From Ascaphus truei (lineage: Eukaryota; Chordata; Amphibia; Anura; Ascaphidae): a DNA stretch of 64,000 bases. The stretch covers positions 75,427,822-75,491,821 of the forward strand of contig CM071573.1 in NCBI GenBank assembly GCA_036426205.1, written 5' to 3'. Numbering within the stretch: position 1 is the first letter of the stretch; every line of letters begins with the position of its first letter. Below are positions 10,350 to 21,639 of the stretch, one piece after another. The notes below the pieces were generated by a model that saw nothing but the letters and a program-made list of their open reading frames with translations, made no database searches and was not told where the DNA came from. A program made the translations under genes and the position numbers.

Positions 10350-12180
10350 GCCCGGAATTTTACAGCTCTAGCCTATAATATTACTTAATGTACTACTCGG
10401 AACAACTTCATTGTACAGGTAGAACACTTAGGACAGTGTTTAGCAACTGGTGGGCAGCAGCGTCCTGGTGTGCCATGATCCTCTACCAAGGGTGCCGCAA
10501 CCTCTGTTGTGCCATGACCTTCTATGGGTGCCACAGCTCCTGCGAGACACACTCAGCCAGCTTCTCAGAAGGCTGTATGTGCACAGAGCGGCTGTGATGC
10601 ACTTTTCTCTCCTTTCTTAGCCTGGGACAGAGGAGAAAGGAGATGCAAATCTCGGCCTCCCCATCTCCAGGTGGCTGACATATTTCCCTGGGCCTTGGAC
10701 TAGAGTTTCGACCGCCTTTAAAGCTTGGGGCCACTATGCTCCAGCTGGGAATGCCTCAGCATGTCCTGAATCCCTTGTAGGGATCCGAAGGGAAGATGTG
10801 GCTAACCTCCTTGGTTGTGGTGCCTGAATTGCTCGCTGGGGGTGTCTTCCTGATGGGACTAAGTCCCCATAATCCAGCGCCACAATCGGGCTTCCACCGC
10901 CATGCCCAAGGTGTCTACAATACCAGGATCCCTCCCCAGGAGCTTCCCGTCACTCCAGTCACTGATACTTGCCCGAAATGCTCACCAACTCTCTGGAACC
11001 AGTGAGTGGCTAGCATTTATAGATGTCTCCCCTCCATTCAAAACAATGGAGGGATGGTGCCCGGCCAATCACAAGGAGGGGGCATGACTACAAGACTGTC
11101 CGTTTGCAGATCGTGATGTCAGACCGAGCAGGAGATGCAATATCATCCAATCGCAGAAGCGCCCACAATCGGCATTGCCAGCTGAGATCATCCGAGCTGG
11201 AGTTCCACAGGGGCGGATTGATTGGCGCCAGTCATAAAAATAGCTCTGCTTTTGGGCTGTGTGCAAAACCAGAGGGTTCCCTTTGTACCCAACCCACCCT
11301 GAACACTGGCCTTTGTTCCCCACCTTCCAAATCCTTGAAAACAGCCCAGAAATGGAGTCTTGCATGCCAATACATGGGTATCTCCAGCAGAGAAAAACAG
11401 GTGTCCAGCAGTGGGGCATGGCTCTGAGGGTGAAAATGTCTCTGGCTCTCTATGTCCAGCAAGGTGGAACTACATTTTTACATGATTTGGGGGAATACAT
11501 GCATAGGAAATCCCTGTGCCTTTACAATAACCCAGGGTTTATGGGCAGTGACCCTGAGGAAAGGGACAGCAGGACTGGGTTTAACCTTTATTTTAACCTT
11601 CCTGCTGCCCATTGTGTCACAGTCGAGCCTTTATTGTAACATGCTGTGAAGCTGCTTCTCTGTGCTGGAGAAGGTTTTACATCTCTCCATCAGCAACGGG
11701 GAGCTGCTTCATGGAACATTGAATCATGGCCATTGAATGGAGGTGCTAATAATGCTTAGAGGACACATCAACAAAATGTCTAAGCATCTGGACACGTAAC
11801 CTTTAACACAATCGCCGATTTCAGGTTTTGCTGGCTTTTCAGTTGTCTTTACCCTGATTCCTGCCAAAAGCCTCTTATTTTCTTCTAACATGATCTCACT
11901 TTGATAGTCACAGACCGCATCGTCTTCTTCTTCCACCTATCTAGCACATAAATAATTGACCAAATTAGTATTGCTAATTCCTTAACAAGAAATGCCACCA
12001 TCAATTAAAACCAGCATCAGATCCACGTGGTTCCTCAGTCAGACCGCTGGGGGAACATTAAAACATTACCTTCCTTGTTGCCAGAGGGACTTGCAAAATG
12101 GGAGCAAAAAGGACAGGTTCATCCCATTGTGTTCTATGCAGCTTTGTCATTGACGGCTGTAGACCGAGGAATATCCTACG
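10350..12180. other. Unassigned intergenic DNA
   Basis: No reliable coding signal or complete repeat end was identified. The sequence is of moderate GC content. Reading frames of 60-134 codons here overlap in several frames and both strands and look like chance. Confidence 0.35.
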
Positions 12181-12181
12181 C

Positions 12182-12183
<2 letters not shown>

Positions 12184-12227
<44 letters not shown>
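12184..12227. repeat. (TG)n microsatellite
   Basis: A perfect TG dinucleotide run of about 22 units. Confidence 0.97.
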
Positions 12228-12229
<2 letters not shown>

Positions 12230-12257
12230 AATAAATCATTTCTGTACTATGAGAAAA

Positions 12258-12971
12258 TACTTGTAGCATTAAAAAAAAACTTTGAATTACATTTTTTTTA
12301 AACTTTTATATTTTTATTGAGATTTTTCAAATATAAATGGGGAGGGGAGCGGTACAGAAGGGAAAAAAGGGGGGGGGAAACAACCATTTTGTAACACAAT
12401 TTCTACGGTCAACAGTCACATTACATCACATACATTGTTTTTATAATCCACATATCATTCTCCTCACTCCCAAATTCTCGTTTCTATTACAATCATATCC
12501 CACATCCCAAGGTTCCCATACTCTACCAAACTTGTGGTATGATGCAGACGTGAGTCTCTCCATTAGTTGGACATCATTAACCCTTCTAATGATCTCTTCT
12601 GGAGGGCGGAAGTGTTTTATTCCACGCTGCTGCTACAGCTCATCTAGCCCCCGTTAAAATGTGCGTAATCCGTTTAACTGTATAGTGGTTCACATCCTTC
12701 ATGGCCTTAGCCAGAATAATTAAAACTGTGTATAGCAACATCTTAATCCCCGTCACATCTTCTATTCATTTCAGAACTGACCTCCAATATTTCTGAGTAA
12801 CTGGACAGAACCACCAAATATGACTAGGATCCCCTATCTGCCCACAACCCCTCCAGCATCCATCAGTAGCTTCCGGGAACATTTGCTTTAACTTCTTAGG
12901 GGTGTAATACCAACGCAGCAAAATGTTATAAATATTCTGCTTCGTTACTGTAAATATAGAGGTTTTGCCTA
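12258..12971 (-). mobile_element. L1/Tx1-like LINE, 3' end of ORF2 and 3' UTR (decayed)
   Basis: Reading the minus strand from 12971 gives KTSIFTVTKQNIYNILLRWY, then PSHIWWFCP and YWRSV. That is the post-RT C-terminal region of L1/Tx1-type ORF2. WNKTLPP follows near 12.62 kb. In-frame stops (for example after YWRSVLK) show decay. The 3' UTR ends with AATAAAAATATAAAAG and an A-rich tail near 12.26 kb. The upstream part of the element resumes at 16942 after a 4-kb LTR insertion. Confidence 0.8.
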
Positions 12972-14734
12972 TGTAGCCCTTTTTGTGAACCGGCCTGACC
13001 CACCCAATCTCACATTGGCCCCTTGTGGTCTAACCGGTCCCTTTCCTTGTGACACACCTCTTCTAAGGGACTACTGGTAACTGTATCACACCTGTGGCTC
13101 CAGGAGATCTGAGCCTCCGCTAGCTGGGAGCCTGGGGAAACCCTTACCATTTACCTGGTGCAGCGCCTCCACTTACCCAGGATCCCCGTTATGAAAGATA
13201 GCCCTGGGTAAGAAATACAACAACAACACGTATGCGATAAACCAATAACTAACACTTTACTTGAGAACATATAACACATTACATAACATCATGCTCTATC
13301 CGCATCACCTTAACCATATCACCTCAGCCCAATGTCTGGTGTTCCCACCCAGTGTCCTGTGATCCCCCACACCCAATGTCCCGTACTCCTACGGAGGTCG
13401 TGGGTGACTGCGCAGTCACTAAATTATCTATTAGGCCTGTTAGTGCACATGTGTAGAAATACCTTCCGAGCACTCCGATGCTCGGGCCTGCTACACTCTT
13501 CTAAAAGGGTCAGACGTGCGAAGCCTCCGTCTGATCCTATCCAGGTACTTCTCCAGGACCCCAACGAGGGTCCCACCGCTTCACGGGAACACAACCGTCT
13601 CTTCTCCGGTACGATTTCCTAACGTGACAGGAACCCTAACCTAGGGCCTGTCCCTGATGAACCGCAACCTGGGGTGGCTTGGGGAAAACTCCTAGGGCCT
13701 GTGGAGTAATAACCTGCCCCACTCCCCTAGCTACCCACGTCCCTAATCCTCCCTAACCACTAGCTACTCGCTACTCCTAACAGCCTGCAGCAGACACACA
13801 GCTCTCACCGTCAGCCTGCAGACTTTCACACACGCTGCACACACTGCGCCCAGCACATGCAGCGACAACACACAGCAACGATACACACAACATCCACTGG
13901 AACCCGCAGCAAATACCCACTGCTCGCACTCTGTGCCTATTTGCCAGTGCGCACAGCACTACCCGCTGTGGCACTGCCAAACCTGCACCTTTACACACCT
14001 AAGGGTGACCTCCTTATCTAGGGCCATCCCTCTTCAGTTACCCCCTGCCCTTACCGGGAATTGGGGCCTGCCTGGGGACCTAAGGAAAACCCTTACCTGG
14101 TGCAGGAGCCACTCGCTCCCTGCACCCTTCCTTCTCCTTCCTCCTCCTCAGCCTGACTGACGCGTGCAAAGCCCGGGAAATGTATCTCTTTTCCCGGGCT
14201 GAGCTTCCTCCAGCCCTATTGGCCACTATCAGGCACCTGGTGCCTGTCTCCCTATGTCTCCTGGGAATTGTAGTTCCCAGGGGGCTGCTACAGTACTGGG
14301 GCCGCATGCGCGCTTCTCCCGCGCATGCGCGAACGCCTAATGGCCGCCGCAACCTCTCTCTTCCCTGTCCTGCCCTCGCGCGATCTCTCCCTAACTGCCG
14401 AGTCCCTCCTGCGCATGCGCGACCTGTCTGGGGCCTTCCCTGCGCTTGCCGGTCCCTGCGCATGCGCGAACCTACGCGCAATGGCGGCGCCCTCTCCTCC
14501 AGCCGCCGGGCCGGTGGCAACGCGATCGCGGCCTTAGCGACGGCCCGATCGCGTCCCCGGCAACCGGCCTGCGCCTCAGAGCACCGCTCTGCTCCCTGCA
14601 CTGGCCCCCACCCTCGCGAAGTGCCGGCGGGTCCGTCGCAGCCTCCGGCGGCACCCGCTACCGCACGGCACTCGCGGAGGGGGGCCAGAAAGCTTAAATT
14701 TTCCTCAGGGCTACATTCTCCCCCTCGCAGAATC

Positions 14735-15219
14735 CCAACGACCTCGCTTGGGTAGCAACCATACAGAGTGTTATACAGGGGAAAATACATGGCATAAATC
14801 ACATCACATGTAGCATGCATTTTGTCATCAATACTCATATGGATACCCGAGGCCAGCTGAGTCTCAGAGTGGAGTGCCCCTAACTGATTGGGTGAGGGTA
14901 TCCCACCTTGACTCCTGTGAGTCTTTTGGAGCTCAAGACCTGTCCCTTGCACCAACCCACCTTCTCCCCCACGCGGAAAAAATAGTGAGGGGTCCGGGGT
15001 ATTGACCCTTGCCGGACCCTCCGGTTTCGTCTCACGGGAGACAGGAAGGTTCAGTCTCTTGCCTCGGTCCACCACATGGCGAACGAAGCACTCCATCGTG
15101 CGCATGGGAGAGGTCACAACTACCAGAGCGGTCTCAACACAGTCTTTGTCCGCTCCAACCATCCCTTTAACGGTGACTTCTTCTGCGGACGGCACCACTT
15201 CTTCGGGTAGGCCCGGGTC
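14735..15219 (-). CDS. Continuation of the gag-like frame beyond a single in-frame TGA
   Basis: This is the same reading frame as the preceding ORF and is open from the TGA at 15222-15220 to the second LTR-like boundary at about 14.73 kb. Composition and charge remain like the upstream part (LPEEVVPSAEEVTVKG). Open reading past 14.7 kb falls in the GC-rich LTR and is not counted. It may be programmed stop readthrough, as in some retroelements, or one nonsense mutation. No protein family was recognised. Confidence 0.35.
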
Positions 15220-16839
15220 TCAGGAAGGCCGAGCTTGGAGACTCCTCGTGCAGGAGTATGTGTCGCTCCGGTCCACTACACCGGATCCCTGGATGAGGTC
15301 GGATTCGTTCCATGATCTGCAGAGATCTTCTGGGGGAGACACCTCCACCAGGACGCGATGACGGGGTGAGCCCATCGCCCGGGTGACCCTACCTTTGGAG
15401 TCACCAGGCTCCACGATCACCGGGGAGCTCACACCCGACACCCCTGGGGCAGTCAACTTACCCCTATTGCTGTCAGCAGGTACTGATCCCAAGCCTGGGA
15501 CCGCTGGTGCCTCGGTGGTAGGCCGGACTGGCCGTTGCAGGGCACACGGGCCCACATCATGGTCTGCATCAGTTGAGGTGGTTGGCTCGGTCACCTCACT
15601 GGAGTGGTCCGCCGGCAGGCGCATCACCACACTCGGTTGGTCGCTGGAATCACCACACATGGGCGGGGGTACAAACACCTTACCCTGGGCCTCCGGAATC
15701 TGTGGTTCTGGCATCAGTGGTTCCTGCTCGGGAACCGGGTCTGGAACCGACATCTGGAGCTCCGCCTTCAGCGGCTCCGGCTCAGCGCCTGGAAAGTCCA
15801 TTTGGGCCCACGGCCCCTCCACCACCTTCATCGCTGAAGTGGAAAAATTAGTAGCGGCTTCACCCACCTTGGTAGCACCATCAGGCGCATCTTTCTCCGT
15901 AGGTTCCGCCATCAGAGGTTCCTGCTCTACCATTTGAATGTCCCCTTTGAGAGGGTCTGCAACAGTGTCCTCTGCCGCTGGCGGTTTGAGTTGCAGGAAC
16001 TGCGCCGCACAGTCAGGACACTTAGACCCTTGGGTCAGTTCACCAACGGGACACTCACATTCATTCAGACGGCCGTGCAGGCATTCTTCCCCGTCTACCA
16101 CTGTCATCGTGAGGGCGATGGCTAACTCAGGGGACCCGTCCGTCCAGCCACCCGTCACCTTCCAGTCTTTTAACGCACACTGGCACACCACCATTGGCAA
16201 GACTAAATGGGGGGCCCGTACGATTCTATACAGCCAAGGGTGCTTAGGGGGAACAGAAATTGCTGATTTCTGCTCAAGACACTCCCTCCCCCTGGTGGAC
16301 TCTAGAGGAGGAGCAGCACAGTCTTTTGGGGAATGTTGCGAGCTCGGTACTGAGTCACTCACAGTGTGAGGGCGGGGCTCTGATTTTCCCGCCAGTCCTG
16401 GATAACTGGTTGCAACATTCTTCTGCGCAGGCTGGCAGTCAGCCGCGCACGTGCCATTTTGATTTGGCGGGAGCCGCCATTTTAGGTGGGACTCACTGTC
16501 AACGTCAATAGGGCTCTCGGTGCAGGCAGATACTGCCAAGTCAGGGTAGATAAAGGGGCACCCATCGATCGGACCCCCGGGCAGATTTAAGAATTTAGGG
16601 CCATCTTCCTCGCTTAGGGTCTGGCCTACATATATCAGGACAGTACTCCATTGGTAGGTGTCATCATACCTTCGCCCTCTGACCCACGTACCCGCCAGTC
16701 CAGGGAGCTTCCGAACCTGCGCCTGGACATCTAACAAGGGCACGCAAGCCGGGACTGCCCCCACGGCAACCACGCAGTTAGGAGTCACGTTCACCTTCAA
16801 GGCCCATGCGTAGACCTCCTGCTTTGAGAGCACCCACAT
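15220..16839 (-). CDS. Gag-like ORF of the LTR element (PNMA-like N-terminus?)
   Basis: The frame opens at ATG 16839-16837 in a strong context (CCACCATGTGG), about 80 nt after the primer-binding-like site. It reads 539 codons to a TGA at 15222-15220. The first 100 residues (from MWVLSKQEVYAWA, through TWVRGRRYDDTYQWS, to LNLPGG) recall the RRM-like N-terminus of gypsy-derived PNMA Gag proteins. This is a resemblance by eye only. A C-x-C...C-x2-C cluster (CECPVGELTQGSKCPDC) and a Pro/Glu-rich part repeating EQEPLM-EP follow. No capsid or protease motif is certain. The same frame reopens directly after the TGA. Not a host gene. Confidence 0.5.
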   Translation of the reverse strand: MWVLSKQEVYAWALKVNVTPNCVVAVGAVPACVPLLDVQAQVRKLPGLAGTWVRGRRYDDTYQWSTVLIYVGQTLSEEDGPKFLNLPGGPIDGCPFIYPDLAVSACTESPIDVDSESHLKWRLPPNQNGTCAADCQPAQKNVATSYPGLAGKSEPRPHTVSDSVPSSQHSPKDCAAPPLESTRGRECLEQKSAISVPPKHPWLYRIVRAPHLVLPMVVCQCALKDWKVTGGWTDGSPELAIALTMTVVDGEECLHGRLNECECPVGELTQGSKCPDCAAQFLQLKPPAAEDTVADPLKGDIQMVEQEPLMAEPTEKDAPDGATKVGEAATNFSTSAMKVVEGPWAQMDFPGAEPEPLKAELQMSVPDPVPEQEPLMPEPQIPEAQGKVFVPPPMCGDSSDQPSVVMRLPADHSSEVTEPTTSTDADHDVGPCALQRPVRPTTEAPAVPGLGSVPADSNRGKLTAPGVSGVSSPVIVEPGDSKGRVTRAMGSPRHRVLVEVSPPEDLCRSWNESDLIQGSGVVDRSDTYSCTRSLQARPS

Positions 16840-16941
16840 GGTGGAACAAAAATAGGACACAATTTAAAAAAAAACATACAGGGCACCCCAGGTCTGATAT
16901 CTCAGCAGCGCCTCCAAATGTAAATTTTCCTCGGGGCTACA

Positions 16942-17060
16942 CCTACATTGTCCCAAATATCCTCCCAGTCCTCTCTTGTTTTTGTACTGTGTTTGAATGA
17001 GCTGTAGATAAATGAACTACGGAAATCAAGGCTACCTGAATGCTACTGGAGGGGTCATTC
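16942..17060 (-). mobile_element. L1/Tx1-like LINE, upstream fragment split by the LTR element
   Basis: Minus-strand EDWEDIWDNVG is encoded at about 16.98-16.94 kb and runs in frame into the KTSIF segment on the far side of the LTR element, once one CCTA copy is discounted. The 5' limit is unclear because a small indel shifts the frame near 16.99 kb. Confidence 0.65.
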
Positions 17061-17382
17061 ATACAGGGTTAGTGGGTGTTACCAGTGAAGGATTGATATT
17101 GTAGTATAACAGATTGTGTCTTTTTTGGAATGATCAGTGTTGGGGATCCTGGCACTGGTAGCACCCGAGCTTCTTAGCATCTAGCAGGGCCATGAACTAT
17201 AGGGGGGCTGTAACTGAAGTGACCGCTGTGGGGCTAATACAAGGTTAAATTGTTTAGATTTTGATACCTAGTTATTAATTTTTTTGAGACAGTCGCCATG
17301 TTGTATGCTAGGCATTCACAATGTTTTGACACGTCATGTCCATATTGTTATTGTTATTTGGTTGCTATAGTAATCTCCCAAC

Positions 17383-18236
17383 TGTAAGGAATCCACTACT
17401 GGCTTTGACTATAGCCTTGCAGACCTATGCAGTTGCACGCTTCCTCTGGCAATCTATGGCACATGTGCTGCTTCTCATTGCAGCTTCTGCCCTGTGCTTC
17501 AGCATTGGAGGAATACTCACACACCCTCCTCCTGTGATTGGATCTCCGCCCTTTATATCCTGGGCGTTGGCACTGAACCAGCGCCGAGCATAACTCCTAC
17601 CTGGGACGTTACTGTCTCTGCCACAAACCGCCCCAGGCCTCTCTCCTAGCGTTCTTACCTTCCAAGTTCCTGAGTATCCAGAGGCCTGTTCCTGTCTCCT
17701 GTGCTGAAGCGTTGTTGCCAGCACTGGTACCTGTTGCATTCACTCCTAGCAGTGGCTACCCCTAGTTTCCTGCGGCCTGATGCTATCTCTATGCAGTGGC
17801 CTGCCTTGGACTTCTGCGCTGAAGCGTTGGTTTCCCCGACGCTGCCCTGCGGTGTACTTCGGCCAGCCTGTTGTCTCCCCCTGCTGAGACCGGCGTCATG
17901 GGCCGAGGCCGCTCCTCGCGCAGAGGCCACTCCCGCGCTCACGCTCCTAAGCTGAAGCAGGGAACTCCTGTCTGCCTGTTGCCGATTCCTTGCTACGACT
18001 ACGACCACCCAGATGTCTTCTATCCTGACCCTGCTTCGGCCATCGATTGTCCTGTCTTCTCCTACCCCGACTTTGGCTTCAATAACGACGATGCTGCCTT
18101 CTCCAATCCTGACCCTGCGATGTACGACTACGAACTGCGCACTCCGGTAAGTCTGCGCGGACTAAGGTCGGTGATTATATAACCCTACCTCAGCCCCGCG
18201 GTCCGGTCCCAGTTTGTGGCGAGCATCGGCGTAACA
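17383..18236 (+). mobile_element. Solo LTR (854 bp) with perfect 5-bp target duplication
   Basis: The unit begins TGTAAGGAATCC and ends GGCGTAACA. It is flanked by CCAAC at 17378-17382 and 18237-18241. A TATA-like CTTTATATCC (about 17.55 kb) follows a GTGATTGGA CCAAT-type element. A short frame from 17898 (MGRGRSSRRG ... SNPDP) lies in the R/U5 part. It is related to the LTR at 22.3 kb and the one starting near 46.84 kb, which share CCCACCTCAG and TTTGTGG(C/T)GAGCA ends. A 5-bp duplication fits Ty3/Gypsy or ERV3-like elements. Confidence 0.88.
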
Positions 18237-18329
18237 CCAACGGAGCAGCGGCCGGGTTTGCCTACTTTTTGCTTTCACACACCTTTACCTAGTATCCAGG
18301 TGATTGGTGGGATCAGATGGTGCCAGAGG

Positions 18330-18419
18330 GGGCCGCCCTCCAATCGCAAGACCCGTATTTAAGGATGCTACACAGGTCACTCTTTGATAAAGCGCCATTC
18401 AGCGAGTAATGCATCAGAG
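18330..18419 (+). ncRNA. TATA-preceded hammerhead-like motif (copy B, degenerate)
   Basis: CCAAT (18341) and TATTTAA (about 18.355 kb) stand 20-40 bp before CACTCTTTGATAAAG, a six-base loop and GCGAGTAATGCATCAGAG. Compared with copy C the order is the same: CUCU, then UUGAUAA for CUGANGA, a short stem II, GAGTAATGCATC for GAAACGCGTC, and AGAG closing stem I. Several core bases are lost, largely as C-to-T or G-to-A changes, so activity is not expected. The promoter-like placement is shared with copy C. Confidence 0.4.
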
Positions 18420-18424
18420 GAACT

Positions 18425-18905
18425 TATTTTTTTCTTCCTTTGTTCATCTTGCGAATATGCCCATTAAACAGTACATTTTATTCACTGCCTCCAACCCTCC
18501 TCCTTGCTGTGCTCAGTTTTTTCACCTCCAGTGCATGTAAATGTAGGCACGAGTGTTCGCAATATGGCAGGGCCCATTCAGCATTGTACTGCACCAGGAG
18601 AGAAAGAGGGGGTTCTGGAAGGCAGGCAGTTAGGGAACCGGGGGGCAAACGGGGGCATGATGGAGCTTTGGCTAAGGTTGCATCGCCAGAAGCAGGAGGT
18701 AAGTTTAAGGTTTTACAACAATGTTTTGGATTCATTTTACATCCGACATGTTCGCATTTATTGGGTTGTTTTGTTGAACCGTTTTCTCACTTTTTCAGTG
18801 GTCGGTGTTTCGGAAGTTTTGCCCGCCAGCAAGGCCAGTGTCTCGGTTTTACCTGGAATTTTTGTTGTGCCCAGTTTCAAGGGGTAAGCTCGGTGAACAA
18901 TTCGG
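18425..18905. other. Unassigned DNA
   Basis: Downstream of hammerhead-like copy B. Part of it may belong to the same retroelement, since ATTAAACAG near 18.47 kb is polyadenylation-like. Nothing else was recognised. Confidence 0.3.
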
Positions 18906-18916
18906 TGGCTCCAGGT

Positions 18917-19218
18917 AGAGATGGGCAAATCTGCCCAAATCCGTTTCCCACATTTTCTTGCATCCCACCCTCCACCCCCAAAATGCAATCCAATATTGGA
19001 TGACGGATTTGTAGAATTCAATCCGCGGATTCTGCAATTTGTTGGCAGATTCTTAACAATCCGTGGATTGAATTCTGCGAATCCGAATGGGGTTGTGGAA
19101 TACGTGGAGTGTATTGGTAATAATGATAAAAATCCACAAAACACGATCCGCCCTTTTTGAGACTGATCCAAGGACCAAAGGAACCGGACGATCCGCCCAA
19201 AATGTTTGCCCATCTCTA
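18917..19218. mobile_element. MITE with TAGAGATGGGCAAA ends and internal palindrome
   Basis: The left end TAGAGATGGGCAAA is exactly complementary to the right end TTTGCCCATCTCTA. The flanks GCTCCAGG and GCTCCGGA agree at six of eight positions, consistent with a hAT-type 8-bp duplication. The interior is palindromic around GAATTCAATCCGCGGATTC and AATCCGTGGATTGAATTC. The same AATCCGC-rich style recurs at 52.2 kb. Confidence 0.75.
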
Positions 19219-19219
19219 G

Positions 19220-20600
19220 CTCCGGATACATGGAGATTCTTGGGAATAATGGGTTTCGCACAGCAGTTTGAACGTTTCCGGAGCGAGGCCTCACATTTAA
19301 GGGTACTTTTTAATATATTTGTGCCAGCTAAGGGGAAAAAATACAAAATTGTCAGGAATAGCATTTTTTATGAAACTGGAAGGATGGAAAGATGCGACAA
19401 AAAGGAATTTTTGATGAGAAAAATGGTTAAAGCTTGGAGAAAAGGAATGGGATGTCCGGAGGTAAGAAGGCCGGTGACGTTTGTATTGTTAGGAAAGTTT
19501 ATTTTGAGGCTCGGAGAGGTTTGCTATTCAGAATACGAAGTATCCTTATGCAAAGTACAAGGTACTTTATTATTATTATTTATATGGCCAAGATACGCGT
19601 TATACATTCTTTTTATGGGTCCGTTTTTCTCGTATGAAAGAAGAGCATTGAATTCACTCGTTCATCATCATCATCATCAGATCTCCTCGATCTACAGGAA
19701 ATAGGGTATTTATTTAATTCCTTTCTGTACACACTGCTAGATCCAATTATACTCTTCATGGGGCTGCACGCTGAATACATTTATGGTCACTGTATCTGGC
19801 CTTACAATTACTCACCCGTACAGATAGAAAGGATAAGATTCTGCTGTGGCTATTTTTAATGCGACTGTTTAAACACTGCGTTTTAAGGGGACGAGTGCAC
19901 CTCACACGCAGCAAGCGTTGTATGCAGTCTGATCAATGCGTGACCCCTTTCTTCTTCCTACTGAAATAGTCTGTTTTTTCTCTGATGTAGAACAAAGTTC
20001 CCATCCCAGGGTCTCTCGTGTATTTTACAGCTCTACTTTCCCAAATACCAGAGCCCGTAATTACATAAACTGTTCACTTTTTGGCTTCCACGACACCATT
20101 ACCGGTGCTTAACTGTAATTCAGCCGTGCCTGTAATTTAACTTGCACAGCTACCAATAGCTACATAAAAGGATAATGTCATTTTTATTTTTAGCAAGATT
20201 AGTTAAGAGAGATTTACTCTTTTATTGCTGGACACAACTACACATACCCTATACATGTGAACTTGCAGAATATGGTTGTCCATGGAAAACTACTATTAAA
20301 TGACTTTCTGGGGTGAGATTAATTTTTCTTTCAGTTAGAAAAAATATAATATTTGTACTTTTTACATAGCCATAAAAAATACTAGAGCTCCCTCTATTGG
20401 GTGCAGATAGGTGTTACTGTTTGTGTAGTGCGGAGTTGTACTTTCCATAGTGTCACTGTGGCAGTAAACAGAAAATCTTAACTGAAGTTACCGATATATG
20501 TAACATTGTAACTGGCCTTCCAATAACTGACACTTTTCACAGAAAGGTTACAGAGGCAATCCAAGCAGCTTCAAACAAACAAACCAAAAAACAATATATA
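19220..20600. other. Unassigned intergenic DNA
   Basis: AT-rich, with short TTA and ATC runs near 19.57 and 19.67 kb. A 205-codon frame at 19.09-19.70 kb starts inside the MITE, has no recognisable domain and is not supported as a gene. Confidence 0.35.
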
Positions 20601-20611
20601 GATATAGGGAG

Positions 20612-20855
20612 GAGCGGCTCAGTGAGTAGACAGTGACTGGCACTGAGTTTGAAGCAGGAGAACCTGGTTCAATTCCCGGTGTTGGCTCCTTGTGACCTTG
20701 GGCAAGTCACTTTATCTCCCTGTGCCTCAGGCACCAAAAAAACATAGATTGTAAGCTCCACGGGGCAGGGACCTGTGCCTGCAAAATGTTTCTGTAAAGC
20801 GCTACGTAAAACTAGCAGCGTTATACAAGAACATGCTAAAAAAAAGAAATATATA
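20612..20855 (+). mobile_element. tRNA-derived CORE-type SINE, copy 3 (best preserved)
   Basis: The A-box-like GGCTCAGTGAGTA and B-box GGTTCAATTCC stand at tRNA-like spacing. The CORE TGTGACCTTGGGCAAGTCAC, GCCTCAGGCACC, GATTGTAAGCTCCACGGGGC and a tail with GTAAAGCGCTACG follow, then an A-rich stretch. Its B-box is closest to consensus of the four copies. Confidence 0.85.
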
Positions 20856-20859
20856 CATC

Positions 20860-21460
20860 TCAAATAAAAAGATCACTTGCAAGCACATTCACATGTCTTA
20901 TGCAGGTCTGCAACCCTGCCTTTCACCATTATCACCCAGCTTAGTGTTTCCACTGCAGCAAGGGATTCTGGGAAATGACATGCAAATGAGCATACAGTAA
21001 TATTTCCATTTGATATATTTATAGCATTTGATTATATTTATTGAAAACTAATTACCTAAGCTGCGGATCGATTTCGTTCTCCCGTGATTGATCAGCAAAT
21101 CCTGTTTCCCAGGGTTCAGTAAATGACTGCCTTTCAGTTTCAAATCAATCCTTCAGTCAGTGTAACTCAGCAGGTACAATATATCCTTATTATTACTAAG
21201 GTAACATCTATTATTACAGTTTGCAGCTCAAACTGCTGGGAATATTGGCAATAAATGATCACAAGCAGAAAAGTGTTACAAAGAACTTGCACTGCTGGGA
21301 AAGTGTGCTAAAGCCTGCTATAGAAATCAAAGGATGCTCATTATTTTAAAACTCATTAAAAATGACATTAAGAGTTGGAAATAAAACTAGTAAGTATTAG
21401 CTAATACTACAGAACTGATTTATTTGGAAGAAAAAAAAAACAAATGTTGGATATTGCTTA
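20860..21460. other. Unassigned AT-rich DNA
   Basis: No coding sequence or recognised repeat was seen. The stretch ends in an A-run just before the hAT element at 21464. Confidence 0.35.
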
Positions 21461-21639
21461 TGTCAGCGGTGCGCAAACTGGGGGGGCGCAAGATTGTTTA
21501 GGGGGCGCATGCAGCGGCGGCGATTTTGCCAGGAGCAGAGAAAAAAAGCAGTCTGTAGCTGCAATTTCTCTTTCGGCCATTAGGTGGCGCTGTGCTACAC
21601 AGCTCCTGCAGCACCTCCTTGTTGCATCAGTGTGGTGAG

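Larger units (their letters stand above)
12972..16941 (-). mobile_element. 4-kb LTR-type retroelement with 4-bp target duplication
   Basis: On the plus strand the unit runs TGTAGCCC...GGGCTACA. It is flanked by CCTA on both sides (12968-12971 and 16942-16945) and cleanly interrupts the L1-like frame. Read on the minus strand, TGTAGCCC(C/T)GAGGAAAATTTA occurs at 16941 and again at 14715. This suggests a 5' LTR reduced to about 20 bp and a 3' copy of about 1.74 kb (14715-12972). A primer-binding-site-like TGGAGGCGCTGC follows the first copy near 16.92 kb, then a long gag-like frame. The GC-rich right half has CGCATGCGCG and AATGGCGGC promoter-type motifs. No pol region is visible, so the element is non-autonomous or internally deleted. 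Superfamily: Ty3/Gypsy or an ERV-like class (uncertain). Confidence 0.65.

Noticed and set aside
14180..14755. 191-codon plus-strand frame rich in Arg, Pro and Ala
   Set aside because: It lies in the GC-rich LTR of the 13-17 kb element and opposes the gag-like frame's extension; a composition artefact.
19087..19704. 205-codon plus-strand frame
   Set aside because: Begins inside a MITE, runs through TTATTATTA and CATCATCAT runs, and has no recognisable domain.
20630..20700. A functional tRNA gene
   Set aside because: A- and B-box-like motifs are present, but no cloverleaf can be drawn and the sequence continues into a CORE-SINE body; four dispersed copies exist.
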